Assembly: GCF_008831285.2 (NCBI RefSeq)
Contig: NW_022204508.1
Span: 248,001 to 312,000 of the forward strand
Length of the DNA stretch: 64,000 nt
DNA from: Nymphaea colorata
Lineage: Eukaryota > Streptophyta > Magnoliopsida > Nymphaeales > Nymphaeaceae
Direction: 5' to 3'
The notes beneath the pieces are model-generated. The model was given only the letters and a program-made list of their open reading frames with translations. It did no database searches and was not told where the DNA came from. Both the position numbers and the translations under genes were made by a program. Shown one piece after another: positions 35,760 through 46,431 of the stretch. Each line of letters begins with the position of its first letter. Position 1 is the stretch's first letter.

Positions 35760-36335
35760 TTGTCTGTTTCAAAGATTGTTAAATATTTAAATTGTCGTTA
35801 TTTTGTCCTCCAATAATGTTGTATTTGAAGACACTATTTTGATGAGGAAGATTGGATAGGAAACTCAAGAAAATGACTTTATGTTTAAAATTAATGCATG
35901 CCCCTTGACTACCCAAATCAGTCATGCTTGGGGGCTTTGGCATGAGAGACTTGGTCATCCATCAAGACACACCCTGAATATTTTATTGCCAAATTTGAAT
36001 TATAAGTCACATGTTTGTGAAACTTGCAAGCATGCTAAAATATCTATAGACTCCCATTTTATTAATCTTTGAATAATGCTTTGTCTCCGTTTGAACTAGT
36101 GCATACTGATGTGTGGGGACCAGCCCCAGTCAACACATACTTAATTTTTGTTATTACCTTACATTGATTGATTTTTTCAAAAAATACTTGGATTTATTTA
36201 CTAAAAACCAAGGATGAAGTTTTTGCAAAAATTTCTAAAATTTTACAAAATAGTTGAAACTCAATTTGAAATCCACATAAAATGTCTTGAATCTGACAAC
36301 AAAACTAGATATGAATACCAGTTTTCTGAACAATT
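35760..36335 (+). mobile_element. Copia retrotransposon relic: integrase N-terminal part
   Basis: In changing forward frames: VVFEDTILM, then WGLWHERLGHPSRHTLN with NLNYKSHVCETCKHAKIS, then HTDVWGPAP, then FFKKYLDLF. These are the pre-integrase HHCC zinc finger and the start of the integrase core of Ty1/copia elements. Several stops and frameshifts interrupt it. No LTR is adjacent. It is cut off at about 36335, just before the duplicated module begins. It is a different copy, in the opposite orientation, from the element at 37550-42173. Confidence 0.82.
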
Positions 36336-36559
36336 TGCAAGAGAAAGTGGGAGAAACCGTCAATTCACTGGTGATGGAGCTAAAGGAGTGTGGATATTGC
36401 TGGCTCCTAGAGGAGGCATGTTGGAGGGTGAGGTAGAGGTGTTAGAGCAGATTTTCAGCTTCCACAAGAATATGGTGAACAGATTACAATAATCTCTTTG
36501 GTTGATGCTCTAGTCCGAAAGCTTCGTCTACACCTTGATGGAAGGAGAGTGTGGGCTGT

Positions 36560-37455
36560 TTGAAGAAGAACTTTAGAAGGTTTTCAGTACAGAGTGAAGG
36601 AGGAAAAAGGGAATCCTATGTTCGATTTTGGTGTGTTCGTAATGCCCATTTAAAGGAGGGGAAATTTATTTTGTGCAGACCAACAGTTGCTCATAGTTTG
36701 TTTTCTCTTTTTTGCTCATTCAGAGGGTTTAGTCAACCCTTTGTTTTTCTGAATGTGAAAATTAGCATTTGTATAATGCTAACCTTTCTCTGTATGGGCG
36801 ATTTTGTTTAAATAAAGGTAAGGGGCCTAATCCCCATAAAGCTGCTACTGCGAATGGATTTGTTTTTACCTATCATAATTCAAGAATATGCATGTTGAAA
36901 TCATTTTCAAGCTGATATGAATCCAATCCATTTCCAGTGGGTGTGGTGTCTCTCCGGACCGGAGGAATTGCAACTGGAAGGCTTTACCGAGCACAACACC
37001 TTGGGAGGCTACTGGAAATGCCTCTCGAAACTAAGACACCAATGCCTTTCTGACATCCCCAATTTCAAGTCTCTGGCGGATTTCAATAATATTACTCTCC
37101 AAAAAAATGATGCAGTAGAAACGACAGGTCCCAAGGATGCAAAGGAACAGATCGCCTGCCTCTCCAAGCTTGAATTGTTGGCAATCAACAGCTGTTCTGC
37201 ACTCCACCCCCGGCCGGAGTTAACGGACCATCTTGACTGTTTCTGTTCCTGACATGCGATCTGTTTTCTCTTGTGAAGGCTGTCCACATGTCGGAACCTA
37301 GCAGAGGATTAGATTGTGAACCATGCAAAACAAGAAGGAGACGGTTTTGGTCAGCTTAGGTTCACGTTTGGTGTGAATCCAGCGAAAGAGGGAGCATGAT
37401 TTCGGCATCTGCTGTTGGTGGTGTCAATATAGATTTTTCATATTCTATAATGTAT
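36560..37455 (+). repeat. Module start block B (paralogue of 21140-22075)
   Basis: It has the same order of sequence as 21140-22075, including the LRR fragment and the trailing gagcatgatttcggcatc. Homology breaks at 37455, after ttctataatgt. In module A the next bases are the cccctaacagcc word, which in module B appears only at about 42300, after the insertion. Confidence 0.85.
36917..37252 (+). pseudogene. NLR C-terminal LRR fragment
   Basis: The frame reads WCLSGPEELQLEGF, then NTLGGYWKCLSKLRHQCLSD, then IPNFKSLADFNNITL, then CLSKLELLAINSCSALH, then ELTDHLD. It is the paralogue of 21512-21823 and matches the final LRRs of NLR-A and NLR-B. It stands without an NB-ARC. The upstream part (36560-36900) is shared between both modules but is not LRR-like, so the break that removed the rest of the receptor is older than the module duplication. 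Confidence 0.87.
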
Positions 37456-37549
37456 CAAATATTATCAAGATAATTATGCAAAAAAGATTGTAGCAACTTT
37501 TATGTTCCAAATAAAATTTGTAGTTTATATTTATACAACGGGCACAACG

Positions 37550-37972
37550 TGAAAGGAAAAATGCAAGGCTAAAATTTTAAGTGGTTCGGATTAAAAGAAT
37601 CCTACGTCCACTGTCTTTCACACCAACAAAAACGATGGATATGAGGTTCCCTTGATGAGAGAATTTATACGTTTCTTGGAGGGATTGTTACAGATTTGTT
37701 TAAAATTCAAACAATCCTTCCTTAAATTTCTAGTTTCTATAGTCATTTCTTTCTCCTTTGATGAGGATACGTTGCCACTTTTCTTGCCTAGATTCCCTGC
37801 CTCGTGAGGTGTTCTTCCTTGATTTATCACTCCAAATCTAAGGGGTATAGTTGCCTTTTTGTTTGATTTGTCATGATCTTCATGATTTTCTTCATTCATT
37901 GAGCTGCCATGATCTTCACGATTTCCTTCATCAGGTGAGGAGCTATAACGGTCTGCAGCTTGTGTGTTAACA
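37550..37972 (-). repeat. 3' LTR of the copia element
   Basis: 423 bp. On the element strand it starts TGTTAACACACAAGC just after the polypurine tract and ends TTTTCCTTTCA. The match with 41749-42173 is continuous, with small differences such as an extra base near 37597 and several substitutions. Confidence 0.95.
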
Positions 37973-37989
37973 TCCCCCTTCAATCTCGA

Positions 37990-40576
37990 GCGTAGACTGT
38001 AGCGAAGTCCGAGATGGTGACCCAATGTTGTCAATCGATGATGGGGCAATGGCTTTGTAAACATATCAGCAAGCTGATGAGCGGACGAAATAAATTGAGT
38101 AACTAACGATCCAAGAGCCACTTTTTCCCGTACAAAATGAAAATCAAGCTCAATGTGCTTCATCCGGGAGTGATGGGCCGTTTTGATGGTGGATTGCAAA
38201 GTAGAAAGATTGTCACATAACAGCAAGGGAGGTTGAGAGAGAAACAGTCCAAGATCTCTAAGAATGAACATGATCCAAGTTAGTTCTGCTGCTGCCATTG
38301 GAAGAGCATGATATTCTACTTCACAAGAAGATCGCGCAACACTTTGTTGTATTTTAGATGCCCAGGAAATACAATTGGAGCCCAAAAAGGTGCAGTAGCC
38401 TTTGGTAGAGCGACGACCCAATCTGCATTAGAATAAGCTCGAACTGATCATTTGCTGGGCTTCAAGAATTGCATCCCAAGAGAGATAGTACCGTGAATAT
38501 AGGAAGAATGCGTTTCAGCAACTAGAAATGTCGCAGGGAGGGAACGTGCATAAACTGTGACACATAATTAATAGCATAAGTGATGTCTGGCATGTAAACG
38601 TAGGATATTGCAGAGCGCCAACAAGACTGCGATACAATGTAGCATTGGGATATGCTTCTTCTTCTGCAGTGTTGTTTTAGAAACATTAGTAACCATTGGG
38701 GTAACAGTTGATCTGCACGATTGCATCTGAGCGCATTCTACAATTTCCATAGCATAGCGTTGCTGGTTGAGGAATAGTCCAGAAGCAGTGCGTTGAACTT
38801 GAATGCCTAAGAAATAATGTAAGTCCCCAATATCATTCATAGCAAATGTACGTGATACTTCCTTTGAAAGGATGCAAGAAAAGTAGGACTGCGACCAGTG
38901 AGAATGATATCATCCACATATAATAGAAGTATAGTTACAGTCGACTGTTGGAGTTGAACAAATAACGATGGATCTGGAGAGCTGGCTTGAGAATTGTGAG
39001 AAAATAAGAATTGAGCAAACCGATCATACCAAGCTTGAGGGGCCTGTTTGAGGCCATATAGCACAATTTGCAAACAAGGTGTGGAAATCGATCATCTTTG
39101 AAACATGGAGGCTGCTCAATGAATACAGTTTCAGTCAAACAGCCATTCAAGAATGCATTTTTGACATAAAATTATTTAAGTGGCCAGCTATTCATAAGAG
39201 CAACAGATAGAACGATCCGAATAGTCACTGGTGAAAAGGTTTCAAGGAAATCCATGCCTTCAACTTGAGTATAAACCTGTGCTACCAGCCTTGCCTTAAG
39301 TCTATCAATGTGGCCATCACTATTCAATTTGGTTTTGTAAACCCATTGGCTGCCAATAATATGCATGGAGGGATCGCGACGTACCAAGGTCCATGTGTCA
39401 TTTGCAATCAATGCTGCCATTTCATCCTCCATAGCTTGCCTCCAACCGGGATTTTTAACAGCAATGAAAAATGTCTTGGTTGGGTGGGAGCATGGGTAGT
39501 TAATATGAATTTGGGATTGGGTTTAACAATACCATTTTGAGAATGCATGACCATAGGATGAGATAGTCTAGTAGAGGTATTAGGTAAGGCATTAGATGAG
39601 ATTGGAGAGGGTGAGCTAGGCGGTGATGATGAGTGAGGAGCTAGCGAGCTAAGCAGTGATGGTGAGCGAAAAGCTGGTGACTCTGGTGGTGATAAAGGTA
39701 AGGGAGGCATGACTGGTGGTTGTAGAGAAGAAGCAAGAAAGGGAGGTTCTGGTTCACTATTGTGATGTCTCGCAAGATCAGGGAGGTTCGCTTCGGTGAG
39801 AGCAGGTTGGTAAATTACTATGAAATGGTAAAGTTAATCCAAGTTCAGTAACTGACCTGTGTTTCCGCTTCACCAACCATTCTGTTCAGGAGTTTTTGGG
39901 CAAGCCTTGAGATGTTTGATTCCATATTCTCTTAAATAAGAGAGAAAAACAGTGCTCCTAAATTCACCACCTTCATCACTTTGAAAATTTTTATAGATCT
40001 TCCGAATTGCGTTGTCACCATCTTATGAAATTCCATAAACTTTGTAAAAAAATCAGACTTAGATTTTAATGGATAGATCCAGGAGTATCGAGAGTGGTGA
40101 TCAACAAAGAGAGCATAATATCGAAATTTTTGACAAGAATCAACTGGTGCTGGTTCCCAAAGATCACAATGAACTTTTTCAAAGGGTTCATAATATTCAT
40201 CATCTAATGGAAGAAAAGGCAAACGTGTTGCTTTTCCCAATTGACAACTTTGACAAATAGAAAACATAGACTTTTTTGCTGTCAAATTTATTCTACCCTT
40301 GGATGATAAAAATCAATGATCTTAGCTGATGGATCCCAAGGCGACTATTCCAAATTTCTGACGTTGCTGTTATCCTGTCTAGCTCCCTTGGCAATCGTCT
40401 GATTGGTTTCCTTGTCCTTAATTACAAACGAATCAGATGTAAACTCAAATACATAGGGCATATAAGACGTAAGCTGACTTACAAAAATAAGATTTTTCTT
40501 TATCGCAGGAACAACCAACACATTATCAAGAGGGAGAGTTGTATTTCAAGATCAATATTAGTAGAGCAAATATCAG
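37990..40576 (-). pseudogene. Copia integrase, reverse transcriptase and RNase H region, broken
   Basis: Going down the reverse strand: integrase zinc finger half CQSCQLGKATRLPF with core start HCDLWEPAP and YYALFVDHHSRYSWIYPL (39932-40285); a Pro/Ser-rich linker (39408-39710); reverse transcriptase [21 protein letters not shown] (39172-39432), then VLYGLKQAPQAWYDRF and active site LLYVDDIILTG (38837-39073), then DLHYFLGIQV (38568-38840); RNase H STKGYCTFLGSNCISW, then ARSSCEVEYHA, then LLLCDN and HIELDFHFVREKV (37990-38421). The domains lie in several frames and the integrase core is cut short near 39950, so no working polyprotein is possible. Confidence 0.93.
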
Positions 40577-41708
40577 TTATCGGTAAATGCTCCCGTTTCC
40601 AACCATAACTGAATCAGTTTCATGGTATTTAATGAGATGTTTCAGTTTACCTGGATCATCTGTAACATGAGAAGTTGTGCCAGTGTCCGGATACCAGTCT
40701 GCATTATTAGGATCGGCAACTTGAACAGTGGAAAAAATTTTGGAAGATCTTTGGGCTGATACGCCTGATTGAATCTGTGGTAGCATTTGAATGCCGTGTG
40801 ATTACTCAAGCCGCAAATTTGACACATTCTTTGACTGAAGATTGAGTGGTATTTCGTCCGACATTGGCTGGAGTGTTGGTGGGACGAGATTGAGAAGCGG
40901 GTGGAAGTCCACGTCCTCGCGAGTTGAAGCGAGAGTTACTATTTTTTCTGTTATAGTGATCACATCCTCTTTAATTGTGAGAGTAAGAGGGTTGAACTTG
41001 AACTTGCTGGCTTATGAACACAGCATTAGGATTGAGTTGGAACCCATGGAGGTTTTTCACGTTGTCGTGGCTTTCAAGCAGTGAAACAACATCAATATAT
41101 GCAGGAATAGGAGGTCGAAGTATCGACGTCGTAAACAATTCATAACCTGATCCAAGCCCATTTATGAGCCAACAAACTTTGTCTTGATCCGACAGAGGTT
41201 TCCGAATGGCTGCCAACTCATCACATATGGTTTTGAAACCTGTTATATACTCAGTAACAGTTTTATCTTGCTTTTGAAAAGTCTGCAATTTTCTGTTCAA
41301 CAGAAATTCTCAGTCTTTTGATTCTCTAGCAAAGACCATTATAAGAGCATTCCAGACTTCAGCAGAGCTTTGGAGTCCAACCACAAGACCTAGCACTTCT
41401 TCTGAGAGTGATCCAGTGATCCACCCTCTAAGAAGTCGGTCTGATTTTTTCCAGGCAAAGAATTCTGGATTTGGGACAGAACGGGCCTCACCATTTTCAA
41501 CAATTTCAATGGTAGAGGTCGGTTTGGAGATTTGTCCATCAATAAAACCTATCATGTCTTGGCTTCCAATCAGCCCAAGCATTTGGGTTTTCCAAAGCAA
41601 GTAATTCTTGTCAGAGATTTTGAAAGAGATAAAATTTGCAACATTAACCGTTGAAGGATATGGATACTTAGCTGCCATGAAGGACGAAGAGGATGCACCG
41701 GAAGCCAT
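40577..41708 (-). pseudogene. Copia gag and protease region, broken
   Basis: The gag reads from ATG at 41708 (MASGASSSSFMAAKYPYPS) with an NYLLWKTQMLGLI block and a WNALIMVFARES block, typical of the copia gag (UBN2-type) fold. A frameshift near 41300 leads to a TEYITGFKTICDELA block and on to 40971. Near 40785-40825 a zinc knuckle CQICGLSNHTAFKC (C-X2-C-X4-H-X4-C) is followed in another frame by the protease active-site motif WYPDTGTTSHVT. At least two frame changes separate these parts. Gag forms the particle and the protease cuts the polyprotein. Confidence 0.9.
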
Positions 41709-41736
41709 GGAGAAATTTTAATCCTCACGGAACTAT

Positions 41737-41748
41737 GCTCTGATACCA
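41737..41748 (-). other. tRNA-iMet primer-binding site of the copia element
   Basis: The element-strand sequence tggtatcagagc lies directly after the 5' LTR. It is the standard copia primer-binding site complementary to the 3' end of initiator methionine tRNA, and it fixes the orientation and the inner LTR edge. Confidence 0.93.
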
Positions 41749-42173
41749 TGAAAGGAAAAATTCAAGACTAAAATTTTAAGTGGTTCGGATTAAAAAGAAT
41801 CCTACGTCCACTGTCTCTCACACCAAGAAAAATGATGGATATGAGGTTCCCTTGATGAGATAATTTATGCATGTTTCTTGGAGGGATTGTTACAGATTTG
41901 TTTAAAATTCAAACAATCCTTCCTTAAATTTCTAGTTTCTATAATCATTTCTTTCTCCTTTGATGAGGATACATTGACACTTTTCTTGCCTAGATTCCCT
42001 GCCTCGTGAGGTGTTCTTCCTTGATTTATCACTCCAAATCTAACGGGTATAGTTGCCTTTTGTTTGATTTGTCATGATCTTCATGATTTTCTTCATTCGT
42101 TGAGCTGGCATGATCTTCACAATTTCCTTCATCCGGTGAGCAGCTGTATCGGTCTGCAGCTTGTGCGTTTACA
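41749..42173 (-). repeat. 5' LTR of the copia element
   Basis: 425 bp. On the element strand it ends in CCTTTCA directly before the tRNA primer-binding site. It should contain the element's promoter; I could not place a TATA box with confidence. Confidence 0.95.
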
Positions 42174-42299
42174 CAACGGCCATGGTCATTTACGTGAATG
42201 GAACAGGTTGGTCATCATCACTGGCTAAAGCAAAAATCTGCTTTGTTTGTTCTATGCAACAGCCACGGCATTAATTGTGACTATTAAAAATGATTGATA

Positions 42300-43805
42300 C
42301 CCCTAACAGCCACGGTGTTTACCTTGCCTGAACCCCAGTAGAGGCTATAACCACAGGTCCCTGAATGGCAGTGCATGCACCCTCCCTGAAGTCAAAAGGG
42401 TGTACCAACTGCACCCGTTTCAGATCTGCATCTTTCTGTTTAGTTGCAGTTCCTTTCTCTTCTTCAGGTAAATCTTTTATCTTTTCACGTATTTGCAGTA
42501 AGAAAGATACCCAAGTTAAAAAAGAGAAAATATAGGAGGGAAGATTTACTTTGGGTGAAAAAGGTGCTTATTTACTTTGTTCATAATTGTAAAAGAATTT
42601 TTAATGTTCCCACCTGAGGCATGCACACAAACCGAGTGATCACTTTTTCCAATTTTCACACAAACCGAGTGACCACTTTTTCCAATTTTGCAGGTAGAAT
42701 TGGGCATGTGGCACATGGGAAATTAACTGTTGTTAAGCTGGTGTGCAGTGATATGAGTCCTTAAGAGCTAAAAATGTGTCTGTCCCCTTATTCCGGATGA
42801 CCAAATTTGAATATCAATCAAGAATTGTATGTTGTACCTTTAATTAGGTGTACTACTCTTGGTCAAGAAAGTCATTGCTAATGGATGGGCAGCCATTTGA
42901 CCCAAATGCTAGTTACTATTTCTCATATTTTATATTTATATATATGTATATGTGTGTGTGTGTGTGTGTGTGTAATAAAGTGGCACAACATGTATAAGTT
43001 GGGAACACAATGGGAATGTGGTTCAATCACATGAACTGATTCAACCAACTAACAGTAATGTGTAATAACGTTTGTACTCCTAAAGAAATGTTTGCTCTTG
43101 ACTCCCAAGCAAGAGAGTGCTTTCTGCTTCAAAAAAATTGTGGTACCAGCTAACTGAACGTAGGAATGAAGATGATGCACAACAGTATATTTCAAACGTC
43201 AAGAACTTCAAAATTAGTGTGGGGAATGAGGTGAAGGACTTATTTTCAGCTAGAAATAGAAAGTGAAATTCTACCATCTATTATTGACTTGGTATTTAAA
43301 CCTTGTTGTGCCATTAATGTTGAATATAGAAGAAGTTTAAGATACATAGAGAGGGGAAAAAGTTTAGGGGTGTCATGTCAACATGAAAAGTTTAGGTGGT
43401 TAGGGTCTCTGAGACAATATTTCTTTGGTGAAGGAATCTCATTCCTCATGGGTGGACTCCTTTTTGGTCACTCAACTGTTTCCTTTTTTTCTCTCACTCT
43501 GACTCTGTCTCTTTTTCAATCTCTCTTTCTCTCACACACACATAACAGATGCATGCGTGCATGCATTGACACATATGAAGTAAAGTAGAAGAAAACGAAT
43601 TAGGGAATGCCAGATGGAAGTTTGAAGAAATAGATATAAAGTACTGTGGTTGCTGCTTCACGCCATGCATTTGTTGTTAAGCTAAGCAAACTTGCTCCAT
43701 AAATTGCACAGACAGGCAAAAGATGGAAATTAGGCAATGTTCCAGCAATAAAAGGAAGCTATGTCACCAAATCAGTTGAAGTCACCATATGGAATGAAAC
43801 ACACA

Positions 43806-43843
<38 letters not shown>

Positions 43844-44560
43844 AGGGTCAAAGGGGCTTCTTCTTCAATGAATGAGCAGTGCACTCTTTTAGTGCTTAAA
43901 ACCGGCATCCAATTAAGCAGTCCAGTGTCATTGTCATGCACCTTGCAGCCATTCTTCTGGGTCTGTTGTAATTAAAATTATTCTCTTATCACTGTCTTTT
44001 GACTGCTGGATGCTTTGGATTAAATTCATTTCATAACTGTCTTCTTTTTTTTTTTTTTTTTTGCTTTTAGTTTGTATGAATACCCTTTGTCCATCGTAAA
44101 GAAAATGATGTTCTCGTCACTTTGTCTCTTTTACTGGTAGATATTATGGATTAAATATATATCACAACTACTTTTTTTTGCTTTATTTTATATGAATACC
44201 CTTGGTCTATCCTGATGAAAATGACGCTCTTGTCACCGTGTTTTCTTTACTGATTGATGGTTTGGATTAAATTCATCTCACAACTGTATTTTTTGCTTTA
44301 GTTTATATGAATGCCCTGAGGAGGCTGAAGCTCCTTCCTTTTTTCCTCTAACCCGGTTCTGGGTGGAGAGCAGAGTACATGTCAACTAAAGTGTCATCCA
44401 TCAATCTTTTTCAGTCCCTAGCAGTAGCACCCATAATAAATGAACTAACAGTGAACTTTCATTGTCTTGTCAGTCCAGGCAACGATGCTATGCCGCTTGG
44501 GGTTTTCTCTATATGTGGGGACAGAATGAATTGCAAATGATCAATTTTGTATAGGATTAT
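42300..44560 (+). repeat. Module spacer copy B (also 22080-26340 and 60402-61735)
   Basis: Same ordered blocks as copy A but shorter, because the nested ttgctttag minisatellite has about one round here (43980-44330) against several in copy A. Microsatellites: TG 42954-42972, AC/AG 43799-43842, a T run near 44045. A local duplication of accgagtgaccactttttcc lies at 42632 and 42663. It is nearly identical to 60402-61735. Confidence 0.9.
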
Positions 44561-45485
44561 TACAAACAGACTTCAAATGCAATTTAGCTACTATACCTTG
44601 TGGAATCAAATTTAAATTTAACTAATCAGGTTCTATTGAAAGAAGAAATATTCTGGCTATAAACTACATATTAGATGAATAAGAGACCATAAGGACTCAC
44701 CGATCTCTCAAGAATTTGATTTACATTTTCATATAATACCCATCATGGACATTATATTCTCACCACGGCCATAATTTCTCCTATAACACTATGACATATT
44801 TTTGAAATTATTGGTATTTACCAAAATTTGTAATTTCATAAAAAAAATGAATCACTGTCTAAAAAAAAGGAGGGACCACTATCAATTTGTTCTTGATTCC
44901 TTGATTGGGATTTCAAGAGGAAAATAAAATACGAGGGATCTAAAGATGGTAGGCTAAGCCACACACAAGTGGACAAAAATGAAAAGAAAAAAATTGAATT
45001 TGTCAACATCCGTATGAACCACAATATGTAATTGACAGCATTTTCACTGGTTCGAACTCCATTTATTAATTGTTTTGTCTTGAACTTAATACCATTCATA
45101 TTCTATTAGCTTGTATACCGCTGCATGAGTGCACTTAGCCTATAATGTTTATTTTTCTTAATTGCCGATACTTGTACTTTTTTTGTAGAAGAAAACACTA
45201 AATTTGATCAAGATAAACTTCTGTCGTGTACATATGAATCCTTCTTAATAAATGGTGGAAAGCCTACCTCCCAGCATCGTTCATTGGATCAAGATAAACT
45301 TCTGGGAGTGAAAGTCTGACCTTTTATGCACCTATCAGAAAGCATCCAAAGCTGAAGCTTTTCTCTCTTCTTTTGCTCCAATTTCTACAACTGCTGTGAT
45401 TATATGTCGGCAAGCAGATTGCAGATGGGGTCAAGATCTACTGTTTTTTTAATATCTCTAGATCTATATATATACATATATAGAG

Positions 45486-45541
<56 letters not shown>

Positions 45542-45599
45542 CAGAGCCACAGAGGTACTTAATGAACTGTACATTTCACCACTGTGTGAAAATGAGAGT
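44561..45599 (+). other. Module B spacer continued
   Basis: It continues the homology with 26340-26930 (atcaatttgttcttgatt, then ggattttaagaggaaaa-like, then acaagtggacaaa). It contains a TA/GA microsatellite at 45465-45541. I see no gene. Confidence 0.55.
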
Positions 45600-46431
45600 T
45601 TGATTGGAAGAACAATTTTTTTCTTTTGGGGATATTGTTGGACTTGCTTCTTGCGTCACTCATTTTAAACCCTCAACTGAAGCCTTCTATGCATGAAATC
45701 AAGAACGCCCACTTGAAAGGAAATAGCTGAAAAGACTAGTAACAACACCTAGTCCTGGCTATGTAATTGGTCTGAGCCAACCTTGCATGGCTAGTTCCAC
45801 TTGATCATGCTCTGTTGCCATTGTTAGAATGACCTTTCACATCCCGTTCTGAGCTCATTGTTCTGTCAAACAGAGCTTGTTGAACGACAACAGCTGAACT
45901 GGATTAGTATGAGCCCCAGACATCCTGATCATAAGTCTAAATATGAAACACTTTGTAATGGTCATCATGGGGACATCATCATCTTTGTCTCTTCACAATA
46001 GACCAGCCTTGAGTTTGGCAAGGTTGATGGCATTCCCTCGCGGCACGAACAAGTTGTACTTCTAGTCAATGGTCAGGTCACGAAAATTGGATGGGCTAAA
46101 CAAAATTTTGGATTTTGAAAAAAAAAATCATGCATCCAAACTTTTTACGTAATACAATTATAAATCCCACAAACGTGAGAAAGAGGAAGTGTAGGTGATG
46201 TAGAAGTTTGGGGTTCAGGAATTTTTATGGATTTATTTAGCACCAATCATGGACCTTGCCAGCCTGTAGAGCACTTCCTTTGTCTTCCTTCTCCTTCCAT
46301 TTTCAGATTTAAGCAGTGGTGGACCTAAATTTGTTTGGCCTTCCTTTGCCTTCCTCTCCTTCCATTTTCAGATTTCTAGTTGTCTTCCTCTGCTAGCTCT
46401 TTCTTCTACCAAGAAAAAAAGAACAGAGGAG
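45600..46431 (+). promoter_or_regulatory. Upstream region of NLR-B (shared NLR 5' module)
   Basis: Fullest copy of the upstream module: gggatattgttggacttgctt, then tagctgaaaagactagtaac, then tgacctttcacatcc, then ttctgtcaaacagagcttg, then gacaacagctgaactgg, then tagagcacttcctttgtctt, then ccattttcagatttctagtt. It ends at the inferred NLR-B ATG. Promoter elements inside it cannot be placed from sequence alone. Confidence 0.6.

Larger units (their letters stand above)
37550..42173 (-). mobile_element. Near full-length Ty1/copia LTR retrotransposon, defective
   Basis: The element spans 4,624 bp between perfect 5-bp target duplications caacg (37545-37549 and 42174-42178). LTRs: 37550-37972 and 41749-42173, each TG...CA on the element strand. 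Primer-binding site tggtatcagagc (complement of 41737-41748) matches the initiator Met tRNA, as usual for copia. Polypurine tract aaggggga is the complement of 37973-37980. The internal order gag, protease, integrase, reverse transcriptase, RNase H is the copia order. The LTRs differ at roughly two dozen sites, and the coding region has several frameshifts, so the insertion is old and inactive. It is nested in an interruption of NLR module B. Confidence 0.96.

Noticed and set aside
43289-43588. 99-codon frame in spacer B, also at 60822-61034
   Set aside because: Shared only because the copies are near-identical; in the more diverged spacer A the frame is different, so there is no sign of coding constraint.
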